A stretch of DNA of 64,000 nt from Methanosphaera stadtmanae (GTDB lineage Archaea > Methanobacteriota > Methanobacteria > Methanobacteriales > Methanobacteriaceae). Positions 37,901 through 46,625 of this stretch are shown here, piece by piece; position 1 is the first letter of the stretch; each line of letters starts with the position of its first letter. The notes under the pieces were generated by a model that was given only the letters and a program-made list of their open reading frames with translations, was not told the DNA's origin and did not search any database. The stretch covers positions 1-64,000 of the forward strand of contig SUTQ01000010.1 of NCBI GenBank assembly GCA_015062805.1, read 5' to 3'. A program made the translations under genes and the position numbers.

Positions 37901-38998
37901 TTATATTGGTTTTGGTAAATATACCATTTCATATAAACCTTTACCAATAGGTATTGTTAAATTTGCTTCAATATATGCTGCAACTAGTAATAAAATTGCT
38001 ATTATCACTATCATTACCAGAACATCAATAAGCATTTTACAACATATTTCAACATGTTCAACAAATTTGTCACTTCTATTTTCTTTTTTAATAGTTATAC
38101 CACTAATTAATATGAAAATTGCGTGGGTGACTCTGAAACCAGCCCCACCCGCAAGAATTATGGCAAATAATTCTATTATTCCATGAGGTAATGTGAATGA
38201 TAGGAAATATACTAAATCTGTTGTACAACCAACATAACCTATTACAAGAGCATTGAATAGTAATAAATATAAAGTCGTTGTACTGAAGTATAATCCTCCA
38301 AGTATCATGTTCATAGCTACTGAAAAATTATTTATGAATAATGAAATTGTCTCTAGCTGCACTGTTCCTTGTTGAACTCCCTCATTTAATCCTTGAACTG
38401 AAGGTAATACAATTGGTTGGAATATACTAGCATAGAAGTAACCTAATATTAAAAATATTATAAATAATACCAATGAAAGAAGTACATAATATTTCATCCT
38501 TGAAAAATATTTTATAATTTTATTTTTTGATTTTCCCGTATCCACATGGCCATAATCATTTTCATTATAAAATATACGTTTGATATAATTTATAACAATA
38601 TTACTTGTGAGTGCAGTTGCAAAGAAGAATGTATAACTAGGTGTTATAAAGAACATAATACAAGAGATTATTAAGTATAGTGAATAGGATATTTTTGAAT
38701 ACCCTTGAATAACACAAGATGTTAATATTATAGTAAATAGGATTACGAGGGGTAATTCTAAATCCATTATCTCAGTGAAAGCTACATTAGTACCCCATGC
38801 ACAAAAAGAGTACATTAGCACGGCTATAATACATGTTGTAAGATAATAAAGTATATTGGGATGTTCATTTTTATTTTTTAAATCTTGTATGGTTTCATCT
38901 TCGTTTTTTTCTTTAACTGAATTATTATTGTTATTAAAAAAGATAATTGGACGATTATCTTCAGTAGATTGTTGATTTATTTTATTTTCGTTATTCAT
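37901..38998 (-). CDS. SpoIIM-family (DUF95) membrane protein
   Basis: A 365-residue polytopic membrane protein. A polar, Asn-rich cytosolic N-terminus of about 50 residues precedes about eight hydrophobic segments. The signature LPHGIIELFAIILAGGAGFR near residues 275-294 identifies the stage II sporulation protein M family, widespread in archaea that do not sporulate. The function in archaea is unknown, possibly in membrane remodelling. AAGGA lies before the ATG. Confidence 0.85.
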   Translation of the reverse strand: MNNENKINQQSTEDNRPIIFFNNNNNSVKEKNEDETIQDLKNKNEHPNILYYLTTCIIAVLMYSFCAWGTNVAFTEIMDLELPLVILFTIILTSCVIQGYSKISYSLYLIISCIMFFITPSYTFFFATALTSNIVINYIKRIFYNENDYGHVDTGKSKNKIIKYFSRMKYYVLLSLVLFIIFLILGYFYASIFQPIVLPSVQGLNEGVQQGTVQLETISLFINNFSVAMNMILGGLYFSTTTLYLLLFNALVIGYVGCTTDLVYFLSFTLPHGIIELFAIILAGGAGFRVTHAIFILISGITIKKENRSDKFVEHVEICCKMLIDVLVMIVIIAILLLVAAYIEANLTIPIGKGLYEMVYLPKPI

Positions 38999-39110
38999 TT
39001 TAACATCCTTTTTTCTTTAGAAAATATTATATTTAACTTTAAAAATATAAATAAATATTTTTAAAATCATAGTATTATACTTTTATCATATAAAGATTAT
39101 GGGGAATAAA

Positions 39111-39911
39111 ATGAAATTAATTATGTTAGGAACTGGAAATGCATCAGCTACCGAATGTTACAATAGTTGTTTCTTGTTAAGTGATAAAAATAAACATATT
39201 CTGGTTGATGGTGGTGGAGGTAGTAATATTTTTAATCAACTAAAGAAAGTTGGTTTGGATTGGAAATCAATTCATAATATTATAGTAACACATAAACATA
39301 TGGATCATTTAATCGGTGTTTTATGGATAGTTAGAATGGTATGTCAACATATTAATAGGGATGAATATGATGGCAATCTTTATGTTTATTCTCACGAAGA
39401 AGTAATCTTTTTAATTAAAGATTTCATGAAGAAATTTTTAGAAAAACGTGATAATGATCTATTGGATGAACGATTATTTTTAATAGAAGTAAAAAACAAT
39501 GAAACATATCAAATTCTAGAAAAAAAGGTAATTTTCTTTGATATTTACTCAAAAAAAGCAAAACAATATGGTTTTCAAATCGAATATGAAAATAATTCTA
39601 AGTTAACTTGTTGTGGTGATGAACCATTTAATATTTTGAATAAACAATATTTAGAAAATGTTGAATGGTTAATTCATGAAGCATTTTGTTTAAAATCCGA
39701 AGAAGCATTGTTTAAACCATATGAAAAAAATCATTCAACGGTTGTGGATGCATGCATTATTGCTGAAAAATTCAAGGTAAAAAACTTGGTTTTATACCAT
39801 ACTGTAGATAAAAATATTGAAAATAGAAAAGAATTATACATATCTGAAGGTGAAAAGATTTTTAAGGGAAATTTGTATGTTCCCTATGATTTAGAAATTA
39901 TCCCAATTTAA
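39111..39911 (+). CDS. MBL-fold metallo-hydrolase (RNase Z-like)
   Basis: A 266-residue beta-lactamase-fold hydrolase. KLIMLGTGNAS begins the fold, NSCFLL and HILVDGGGG continue it, and IIVTHKHMDHLIG holds the H-x-H-x-D-H zinc motif. LTCCGDEPFN and LIHEAFC give further ligands, and YHTVD is near the end. It resembles RNase Z and phosphodiesterase relatives but lacks a clear tRNA-binding arm, so the substrate is open. ATG 39111 follows GGGGAAT; the ATG at 39099 would include that site. It overlaps the alba gene end by four bases, tail to tail. Confidence 0.85.
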   Translation: MKLIMLGTGNASATECYNSCFLLSDKNKHILVDGGGGSNIFNQLKKVGLDWKSIHNIIVTHKHMDHLIGVLWIVRMVCQHINRDEYDGNLYVYSHEEVIFLIKDFMKKFLEKRDNDLLDERLFLIEVKNNETYQILEKKVIFFDIYSKKAKQYGFQIEYENNSKLTCCGDEPFNILNKQYLENVEWLIHEAFCLKSEEALFKPYEKNHSTVVDACIIAEKFKVKNLVLYHTVDKNIENRKELYISEGEKIFKGNLYVPYDLEIIPI

Positions 39912-40309
39912 TTTCTTGTAATAACAATTTCAATGGTTGATACATTTGTTTTATTACCATCTTCTCTCATTATTTCTTCTGTAGAAATTTTCACTTGATT
40001 ATCATTTGCATCAGTTACGAATCTATTTGTAACAATTTCAGCTACATCCACAGCTTTGCTGATAGTTTTTCCCCTAGCTTTAATTGTTATTTCATCTAAA
40101 CCTTCCATCATTCTAGAATTAATTGCTAGAACATAGTTCATTGAAGGTTTTTTTCCAATATACATTAACGTTTCATCAAAAGATTCATCTGAATCGTTAA
40201 TTGTATTGTTATTTTGTTCAATTGGATTATTTTGCTCATTTGTTTCTGTTTCAGTAATAATTAAACCATTTTGTCTTAATTCCTGTGTAAATGATAAATT
40301 TCCACTCAT
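39908..40309 (-). CDS. albA: Alba DNA/RNA-binding protein with extended N-terminus
   Basis: A 133-residue chromatin protein. Residues about 48-133 are a complete Alba domain: MYIGKKPSMNYVLAINSRM, EITIKARGKTISKAVDVAEI and a C-terminal strand VSTIEIVITRN. Alba normally starts within a few residues of this domain. Here 47 residues precede it, polar and acidic with several Asn and Glu (ETNEQNNPIEQNNNTIND). The long start is backed by GAGGT before ATG 40309, while the internal ATG at residue 48 has no good site. The tail may change DNA affinity or partner binding. Confidence 0.9.
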   Translation of the reverse strand: MSGNLSFTQELRQNGLIITETETNEQNNPIEQNNNTINDSDESFDETLMYIGKKPSMNYVLAINSRMMEGLDEITIKARGKTISKAVDVAEIVTNRFVTDANDNQVKISTEEIMREDGNKTNVSTIEIVITRN

Positions 40310-40397
40310 TATAAAAAACCTCTTACAATTCTATTAATAGTTATAAAATTAATCAATAATAAATTATTGTATTTTCGATTTTTTCACTTTTATTTTT

Positions 40398-40748
40398 TTA
40401 ATATCCATGGCGTTCTAAAACATGATACATTTTATACCGAGGTATTTTTAGAATATCATGTGTGTTTTGTCTATTATATTCGGAGGATAATTCATTTAAT
40501 TTTAAAAAAGTTCTCCCCTCAGCAATTTTAATTAAGTATTTTATATCATCTATTTTTAATATTTTATCAGGATCTACGAGTAATTCATCAAGTTTTTCTG
40601 TGAACTTTATTATTTCAACAGCAACATTTCCATCATAATGAAGTTTATATTCTATACAATAAGCTAATAAATTCTTGTAATAGCTTTTAATAAAAGTTAA
40701 TTCATTTACAAAGTTTAGACTTTTTAATGTTAAATTTTTTGTATTCAT
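40398..40748 (-). CDS. Hypothetical helical protein
   Basis: A 116-residue protein not recognised. It is mostly helical, basic to neutral, with no cysteine cluster or membrane helix. Its middle reads EIIKFTEKLDELLVDPDKIL and the end PRYKMYHVLERHGY. AGGA precedes the ATG. It lies 88 bases upstream of alba on the same strand, so it might be in the same transcript. Confidence 0.55.
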   Translation of the reverse strand: MNTKNLTLKSLNFVNELTFIKSYYKNLLAYCIEYKLHYDGNVAVEIIKFTEKLDELLVDPDKILKIDDIKYLIKIAEGRTFLKLNELSSEYNRQNTHDILKIPRYKMYHVLERHGY

Positions 40749-40881
40749 TTTATTATTTCCTAATTTATATAATATAATATTTTTTTTATTATTTTAATAT
40801 TTTAAAACTTTTATGAAAAGTATTAACGAAAAGATATTAATAACTATTGTTATAAATATATTAGTTGATTAAGGTGATTTG

Positions 40882-41730
40882 ATGGTTAAAGATAAACATG
40901 TTATCGAAGCATTAGGAAAGACTAGAGTAACTATAGAAAATGGAAAAATTACATCAATCGGAGAACCTGAAATTGATTATTGTCCCATCTTTGGAAAATA
41001 TCATAACATTAAAAAGATTACAAAAGAAGAAGTTAGAAAAAATATCGAGTACAGAATAGAAGATTTTGGTATGTGTACAAAAGATAGGGTTCTTAAAATG
41101 GATGATATGCTTTCGGTAGGTATTTCTGAAATATTGCGTAGTAATCTGGAAATGGGTACTATTGATTCTGTTGTAGGTGCCTGTGAAGGTTGTGGAACCT
41201 TAATAATGACTGATGCAGATTTAGTTCAAGGGGTTGGTGGTAGAGTTTCAGGTTTGGTAAGTACAACACCGATTCCTGAAATAATTGAGAATGTTGGTAA
41301 AGAAAATGTTTTAAATCCGGAAACCGCAGAACTGAATCCAGTCAAAGGTTTGAAACTAGCTATTGAAAAAGGTTTTAAAAATATTGCAGTAACAATTTTA
41401 CCAAGTCCAATGGTTAAGGAACTTAGAAAATCAGATATTCCTGAAGATGTAAATCTTTATATTTTTGTAGCACATACTACTGATGCCACTATCAATGAAA
41501 CAAAAGAATTATTTGAATATGCAGATATAGTAACAGCATGTGCTTCAAAGAATATAATTGAATATGCTCAAATTAAAAAGCCATATTATTATGGTACTGC
41601 CGTTCCAATTTATGCGGTTTCTGAAAATGGTAGAAAATTATTGGATTGTCGATTAAAGCATATAAACAAATCATTAAGTATTAATGATTATCCTCAAGAT
41701 TTATCAAAAATGGCTAGGAATTTAAGATAA
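40882..41730 (+). CDS. Methanogenesis marker protein 8
   Basis: A 282-residue protein (DUF2099) found across methanogens and proposed to be tied to methane formation, with no proven activity. The family pattern is clear: HVIEALGKTRVTIENGKITS at the start, CPIFGKYH, FGMCTKDR, ACEGCGTLIMTD, VQGVGGRVSGLV and PIPEII. Several conserved cysteines suggest a metal or thiol role. The start is ATG 40882, with AAGGTGAT 4 to 11 bases upstream. It is a single gene. Confidence 0.92.
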   Translation: MVKDKHVIEALGKTRVTIENGKITSIGEPEIDYCPIFGKYHNIKKITKEEVRKNIEYRIEDFGMCTKDRVLKMDDMLSVGISEILRSNLEMGTIDSVVGACEGCGTLIMTDADLVQGVGGRVSGLVSTTPIPEIIENVGKENVLNPETAELNPVKGLKLAIEKGFKNIAVTILPSPMVKELRKSDIPEDVNLYIFVAHTTDATINETKELFEYADIVTACASKNIIEYAQIKKPYYYGTAVPIYAVSENGRKLLDCRLKHINKSLSINDYPQDLSKMARNLR

Positions 41731-41929
41731 TTTTTTTTTAATTTATTTTAGAACCATTTAATCAAGGCAATATTTTTTTATTTTTTTTATATTTTCTTAA
41801 TTTTTTTTTAATATTTTTAACTTTTTATCTATTTATTGAAAATATTCGCAATGATAATTTATGATAAATTATTTATAGTATGATGATGATATATATAAAT
41901 ATAAATATTTTGTTATAAGGAGAGATTTT

Positions 41930-42868
41930 ATGGCAATAAATAATGTAGTTGTTGCGGGAGGAGGCGTATTGGGAAGTCAAATTGCTTTTCAAACGGCTTT
42001 CTGTGGTTTTAACGTAACAATTTGGTTAAGAAGTGAAAGTTCTATAGAAAGAGCTCAAACAAAAATTGACAGAATAAAGGATATTTATTTATCTACCATG
42101 GAATCTATGAAGACAAATCCACAAGCTTACTGTAGAGGATTCACAGATAAAACAGATTTATCTGATGAAGAAATAGATGATTTGAAGAAGCAAGTTGAAA
42201 TGGCATATGAAAGTATAACTATGACAACTAGTTATGAAAAAGCAGCAAAGGATTCTGATTTAATTATAGAGGCAATTGCAGAAGATCCAAATCAGAAGAT
42301 TCCATTTTATGAAGAATTAGCTAAGTACATGCCTGAAAAAACAATATTGGTAACTAATTCATCTACTTTGCTTCCAAGTACTTTTGCTAAATATACTGGA
42401 AGGCCAAATAAATACCTTGCATTACATTTTGCAAACGAAATTTGGAGAAATAATACTGCAGAGGTAATGGGACATGAACAAACAGAGCAAAAATACTATG
42501 ATGAAGTAGTCAAGTTTGCTGAAGAGATTAACATGGTTCCATTACAACTTAAGAAGGAGCAACCAGGATACATATTAAATTCTATGTTGGTTCCATTTTT
42601 AAGTGCGGCTGAAGCATTGTATGCAAATGATGTGGCGGATCCTGAAACAATTGACTTAACATGGGAATTAGCAACAGGAGCACCAAACGGACCATTTAAA
42701 ATTTTAGATGTTGTAGGTTTAACAACAGCATATAATATAGTAATTATGAATCCGGAAGCCAAAGATCCGAATTCTACACAAGGAAAGATAGCAGCAAAAT
42801 TAAAAGAAAAAATTGATCAAGGAAAAACAGGAATAAATGCAGGAGAGGGTTTTTACAAGTATAATTAA
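41930..42868 (+). CDS. 3-hydroxyacyl-CoA dehydrogenase
   Basis: A 312-residue NAD-dependent dehydrogenase of the 3-hydroxybutyryl-CoA type. The loop VVAGGGVLGSQIAFQTAFCG binds NAD, LIIEAIAEDP follows, NSSTLLPSTFA holds the active-site serine region, and ALHFANEIWRNNTAEVM has the catalytic His and Asn-Glu. It is slightly longer than bacterial Hbd proteins. Methanogens of this group lack beta-oxidation, so its substrate is unclear and acquisition from gut bacteria is plausible. AAGGAGAG precedes the ATG. No thiolase or crotonase gene is nearby. Confidence 0.88.
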   Translation: MAINNVVVAGGGVLGSQIAFQTAFCGFNVTIWLRSESSIERAQTKIDRIKDIYLSTMESMKTNPQAYCRGFTDKTDLSDEEIDDLKKQVEMAYESITMTTSYEKAAKDSDLIIEAIAEDPNQKIPFYEELAKYMPEKTILVTNSSTLLPSTFAKYTGRPNKYLALHFANEIWRNNTAEVMGHEQTEQKYYDEVVKFAEEINMVPLQLKKEQPGYILNSMLVPFLSAAEALYANDVADPETIDLTWELATGAPNGPFKILDVVGLTTAYNIVIMNPEAKDPNSTQGKIAAKLKEKIDQGKTGINAGEGFYKYN

Positions 42869-42974
42869 ATAAAAAACTTTTAACTATTTTTATTTTATTA
42901 TTAAACTTATCTCTTTTTTAATTCAATTCTTTTTTTCCTATTTTTAAAAAATAATATTAATAAGAGGGGATAAT

Positions 42975-43394
42975 ATGACTAAAAGAGTAAAACTACTTTT
43001 TGAAAATGATTATGAAAATGGAGAACGAGAGGTAATAGATAAATTAATTCAATTACAAGAAGCATTAATGTTTAAAAATATAGAGAAATTAGACAAACTT
43101 TTTGATGATTCATTTGTACTAATTAGAGGTTCAGGAAGAAAAGAATCTAAAGAGGAATTTTTAACAGATATCCAAGATGATGTATTACATTACAGGGAAT
43201 CAAAAATTGAAGTACCATCCATCAAAGTCAGTGATGAAAAAGCATCAATAATTACAGTAGTAGATCTTCGTACCTGTTTATTGGGTGTTCAAAGTATTTG
43301 GAATTTAGATTCTAAATTTACTCTTAAAAAAATTGATGGTGATTGGTATTTTGTAAAATGGGATACATCTTACACACCAAAAGAACACGAATAA
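42975..43394 (+). CDS. NTF2-like/SnoaL-like small protein
   Basis: A 139-residue alpha+beta protein with the cone-shaped NTF2-like outline: helices VIDKLIQLQEALMFKNIEK, then FDDSFVLIRGSGRKESKEEF, and strands ending KFTLKKIDGDWYFVKWD. These folds serve as small enzymes or ligand-binding pockets. No catalytic residues can be named. GGGGA lies before the ATG. It is on the same strand as the hydroxyacyl-CoA dehydrogenase, 106 bases later. Confidence 0.75.
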   Translation: MTKRVKLLFENDYENGEREVIDKLIQLQEALMFKNIEKLDKLFDDSFVLIRGSGRKESKEEFLTDIQDDVLHYRESKIEVPSIKVSDEKASIITVVDLRTCLLGVQSIWNLDSKFTLKKIDGDWYFVKWDTSYTPKEHE

Positions 43395-43479
43395 ATTCTT
43401 TTTTTATTTTTTTAACTATTTTTTAAAATTATTAGCAAAAAATGTTAATAATGGAGATTATTTTAAATGATAAATACAT

Positions 43480-43800
43480 TTAAGATTTTATCATTGTTAG
43501 TATCATTTTAAATTTTGTTTCTGCATGAAGTGCATGTGGAATATTAGCAGGCATTATTATCATGTCACCTTTATTCAAGGTATACTCTTTTCTATCTATT
43601 GTTAATTTAAGTGTTCCATCTATTACTTGTACCATTGCATCGAAAGGAGCACTATGTTCAGAAAGGCCTTCACCTTCATCAAAAGCAAACATTGTTATAG
43701 TGCCAGTTTCTTTTTTAATTATTTCTGTACTGACAACTGATTTTTCCTGATAATCGATTAAAGTATCAATATTAAATATTTCTGATGTATTTAAACTCAT
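43480..43800 (-). CDS. Cupin domain protein
   Basis: A 106-residue single cupin barrel. The two cupin motifs are EHSAPFDAMVQVIDGTLKLT and LNKGDMIIMPANIPHALHA, which supply the His/Glu metal ligands. Small stand-alone cupins in anaerobes often sense or bind small molecules; the ligand is unknown. GGTGAT is the ribosome site. The nitroreductase gene lies 58 bases upstream on the same strand. Confidence 0.88.
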   Translation of the reverse strand: MSLNTSEIFNIDTLIDYQEKSVVSTEIIKKETGTITMFAFDEGEGLSEHSAPFDAMVQVIDGTLKLTIDRKEYTLNKGDMIIMPANIPHALHAETKFKMILTMIKS

Positions 43801-43858
43801 TTTATCACCATATGTTCTAATAATATATAATCTTTTAAGCGTATATACTTTTGTAACT

Positions 43859-44377
43859 CTAGAAGTAACTTACCTTTCTTTCATCAATTTCTGATAAGTT
43901 ATGAGATTCAGGTTTATTCTCTGCAATTCCTAGGGATAATATTCCTACTACACGATATTTTTCATCCATAGAAAATATCTTTCTAATTACATCTTCCGAT
44001 TTTTCATTTTCTGCAGAATATCTTAAATGTGATTGACACCAGCAACTTCCAATGTCTAATTCATTTGCCATCAAATCCATATATGCTAAAGCTATTGATG
44101 AATCTTCAATCCATGTATCTGCTTTTTCTGAGTCAGCAAAAACGACTATCGCAGTATTTGCATTTTCAAGCATGGAAGAACCAGCTGATTTTGATTTAGC
44201 TAGTTTTTCCAAAATTTCTTTATCTTTAACAACATAGAATTCACAGGGTTTTCTATTTCTGCTTGTTGGTGCAAGTAACCCTGCTTGAACTATTTTTTCT
44301 AATTTTTCTTCAGGTATTTCATCATCAGTATATGTTCTTACACTTCTTCTTTTTAATATTGTTTCAATTAATGACAT
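43859..44377 (-). CDS. Nitroreductase family FMN protein
   Basis: A 172-residue flavoprotein. ILKRRSVRTYTDDEIPEEKL is the FMN phosphate-binding opening, LAPTSRNRKPCEFYVVKD the middle motif, and DIGSCWCQSHLR and VGILSLGIAENKP the C-terminal part. Members reduce nitro compounds, quinones or other acceptors with NAD(P)H or ferredoxin. GGTGA precedes the ATG. Followed by the cupin gene, probably in one transcript. Confidence 0.9.
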   Translation of the reverse strand: MSLIETILKRRSVRTYTDDEIPEEKLEKIVQAGLLAPTSRNRKPCEFYVVKDKEILEKLAKSKSAGSSMLENANTAIVVFADSEKADTWIEDSSIALAYMDLMANELDIGSCWCQSHLRYSAENEKSEDVIRKIFSMDEKYRVVGILSLGIAENKPESHNLSEIDERKVSYF

Positions 44378-44752
44378 TATTTCACCATTCCTAAAATTTT
44401 AATTTTGATAATTTAATCTAATCACAGTTGTATAAGATTCTATATTTTTCCAAATATTTTGATTTATTAATTTTCTTCTAAATAGAATTTATATTTGTAA
44501 TCATTAATCTATTTTTTTTACACTATTGTTGATGAAGACTTGTGATATAATTCAAAAAAAAAATTAAAAATTAAAAATTGATATTTAAAATGGGAATATT
44601 TTCTTTAAAAATTAATATAACTTTATGATTGGGTTGCTAATTGTATTGTGGTTAATAAAATTATTAAATAACTGAATATTATTGATTGTATAAAAAAATA
44701 AGTTATATTATAATAAAAATATTATTTAATTCTTTCAATTTTTTTCAAAACA

Positions 44753-44760
44753 TTTATATA
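44753..44760 (+). promoter_or_regulatory. TATA box of glnA
   Basis: TTTATATA, 25 bases before the operator at 44785. The transcription start is expected near 44782-44787, so a repressor on the operator would block initiation. Confidence 0.65.
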
Positions 44761-44784
44761 GGATAATTTTCATATAAGGAAGTA

Positions 44785-44798
44785 GGAAGCATATTTCC
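44785..44798 (+). promoter_or_regulatory. NrpR-type operator of glnA
   Basis: GGAA-GCATAT-TTCC matches the GGAA-N6-TTCC operator known for the archaeal nitrogen repressor NrpR. It sits at the expected transcription start downstream of a TATA box. The nrpR gene is not in the window. Confidence 0.8.
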
Positions 44799-44873
44799 GT
44801 CATGATTTTTATTTTTTTTAAAATTATACGGAATATTAGAATTCTTCATAATAACAAATAAAGGTGAATTTTT

Positions 44874-46211
44874 ATGTCCATAGAAGATGATAAAATAGAT
44901 GAAATTATAAAACAAATAGATCAATTCGGTTATAAATTTTTAAGATTACAGTTTTCAGATATTCATGGTACTCCAAAAAGTATGGCAGTATCATTAAATA
45001 AACCTGATGACGTAGAAGATATTATTAATGATGGATTATTGTTTGATGGTTCTTCTGTTCCTGGGTTTACTGAAATAAACAATAGTGATTTAGCATTAAA
45101 ACCAGATATTAATACATTTTCTTCATTACCTTGGAGACCAGAAGATAAAGGAACTTGTAGGTTTATATGTGATGTTTACAATACTGATGGAACTCATTTT
45201 GCAGGAGATCCAAGAGGTGTGTTAAAAAAATCATTGAAAAAAGCTGAAGAAAGAGGATATCAATTTAATATGGGTCCAGAACCTGAATTTTTCATTATTG
45301 AACAAGATGAAAATGGTACCTATAAACCTGCAGATGAAGCAGATTACTTTGATGTTGAACCATTAGACAAAGGTACTGACATTAGAAGGGAAATTGTATT
45401 GGGACTTGAAAAATTAGATTTCAACATAGAAGTTAGTCATCACGAAGTTGCTCCCGGACAACACGAAATTGATTTCAGATTTGCAGATGCATTAAAAACG
45501 GCTGATGCAGTAATTACTTTCAAACAGGCAATTAAAGCATTAGTTCATAATTTGGGATATAATGTGACTTTCATGCCTAAACCATTTTTAGGAGTAAATG
45601 GTAGTGGAATGCATTGTAATCAAAGTTTATTTAAAGATGGCAAAAATATTTTCTACGATCCAGATACTGAAACCCAATTATCTCAAGAAGCATTGTACTT
45701 TATTGGTGGATTATTAAAACATGCTCCAGCATTATCGGCAATTTTATCTCCTACTGTAAATTCATATAAACGTTTAGTTCCAGGATATGAAGCACCATGT
45801 TATATTGCATATGGACTAAAAAATAGGTCTACTTTGTTAAGGATTCCAGCTTCCAGAGGTATTGGAACAAGAATTGAATGTAGGTCTGCTGACCCTTCAT
45901 GTAACCCTTACTTAGCATTTGCAGTGTTATTAGAAGCTGGTTTGGATGGTATGGATAATCAAATAGATCCTGGAGAACCAACAGAATTCAATGCATTTGA
46001 ACATACTCCTGAAGAATTGGCTGAAAAAGGTATTCAAACTTTACCAACCAGTTTATGGGAAGCTTATCATGAATTAGAAAATGATGAAATTGTAAAAAAT
46101 GCATTAGGTGATTTTGTATACAATCAATTCTATAGTATTAAAAGTCAAGAATGGGATGATTATAGAATACAAGTATTTGACTATGAACGTGAAAGATACT
46201 TAAATATATAG
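44874..46211 (+). CDS. glnA: Glutamine synthetase type I
   Basis: A 445-residue enzyme making glutamine from glutamate, ammonia and [46 protein letters not shown] and NRSTLLRIP are the conserved metal, substrate and ATP segments. At the position of the bacterial adenylylation tyrosine (NLYDLPPEE in enteric GS) it reads NAFEHTPEE, so control by adenylylation is not expected. The ribosome site AAGGTGAA precedes the ATG. NrpR-type control is suggested by the upstream operator. It converges on the glutamate synthase operon. Confidence 0.97.
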   Translation: MSIEDDKIDEIIKQIDQFGYKFLRLQFSDIHGTPKSMAVSLNKPDDVEDIINDGLLFDGSSVPGFTEINNSDLALKPDINTFSSLPWRPEDKGTCRFICDVYNTDGTHFAGDPRGVLKKSLKKAEERGYQFNMGPEPEFFIIEQDENGTYKPADEADYFDVEPLDKGTDIRREIVLGLEKLDFNIEVSHHEVAPGQHEIDFRFADALKTADAVITFKQAIKALVHNLGYNVTFMPKPFLGVNGSGMHCNQSLFKDGKNIFYDPDTETQLSQEALYFIGGLLKHAPALSAILSPTVNSYKRLVPGYEAPCYIAYGLKNRSTLLRIPASRGIGTRIECRSADPSCNPYLAFAVLLEAGLDGMDNQIDPGEPTEFNAFEHTPEELAEKGIQTLPTSLWEAYHELENDEIVKNALGDFVYNQFYSIKSQEWDDYRIQVFDYERERYLNI

Positions 46212-46263
46212 AATGTGTGATTTTTTTTTCATTGTTGTAAATGATTTAAAAAATATATAAAAA

Positions 46264-46336
46264 AAGGGGTGATGAAAAATGTGATTAAATATCAATTTAA
46301 ATTATTAAAATTTAAATTCTCCTCTAATCACCCCTT
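46264..46336. terminator. Long stem-loop between glnA and the glutamate synthase operon
   Basis: AAGGGGTGAT at 46264-46273 and ATCACCCCTT at 46327-46336 are a perfect ten-base inverted repeat. Inside, AATTTAAA and TTTAAATT can form a second stem. It lies 52 bases after the glnA stop and is followed by CCCCC plus a T9 run at about 46354-46367. A bidirectional terminator or a small structured RNA are both possible. Confidence 0.6.
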
Positions 46337-46625
46337 AAACATTATCTCTCTGACCCCCTTTTTTTTTAAAATGAAATAGTTTTCACTTAGATTATTTTTA
46401 AATTATTTCATCTTTGAACAAATACTACTTTTTATTATATAATTAAAACTTTGTATTGTATTTTATAACTGTTAATAAAATAAGTATAAACTTTTTAAAG
46501 TTTTGAAGGATTTATATAAAGTCAGTTTTCAAAAAAAGTTTATTAGAGAAGTATATATATCTTCTCTAAATATGGTTAAAGTGTTTATTCTAATTGGTAA
46601 TTATAGAAATTTGCTTATAGTATAC
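46337..46625. other. Rest of the glnA-glutamate synthase convergent gap
   Basis: About 290 A+T-rich bases with a T9 run near 46359. A direct repeat-like stretch with AGAGAAGTATATATATCTTCTCT at 46545-46567 forms a second near-perfect dyad, probably the terminator of the minus-strand operon. No gene seen. Confidence 0.45.

Larger units (their letters stand above)
44378..44873. promoter_or_regulatory. Intergenic region holding the glnA promoter
   Basis: About 500 A+T-rich bases between the nitroreductase and glnA. It contains the glnA TATA box (44753-44760, TTTATATA) and the NrpR-type operator at 44785-44798, described separately. No further gene could be supported. The glnA leader would be about 90 bases long. 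Confidence 0.6.

Noticed and set aside
44830-44847. Possible second NrpR operator GGAA...TTCT before glnA
   Set aside because: Spacing is eight rather than six and the right half is TTCT, so it does not meet the GGAA-N6-TTCC rule.
46272-46379. 35-codon frame after glnA starting within GGGGTGATG
   Set aside because: It coincides with the ten-base stem-loop and T-run, its start codon touches the supposed ribosome site, and the composition is like non-coding A+T sequence.
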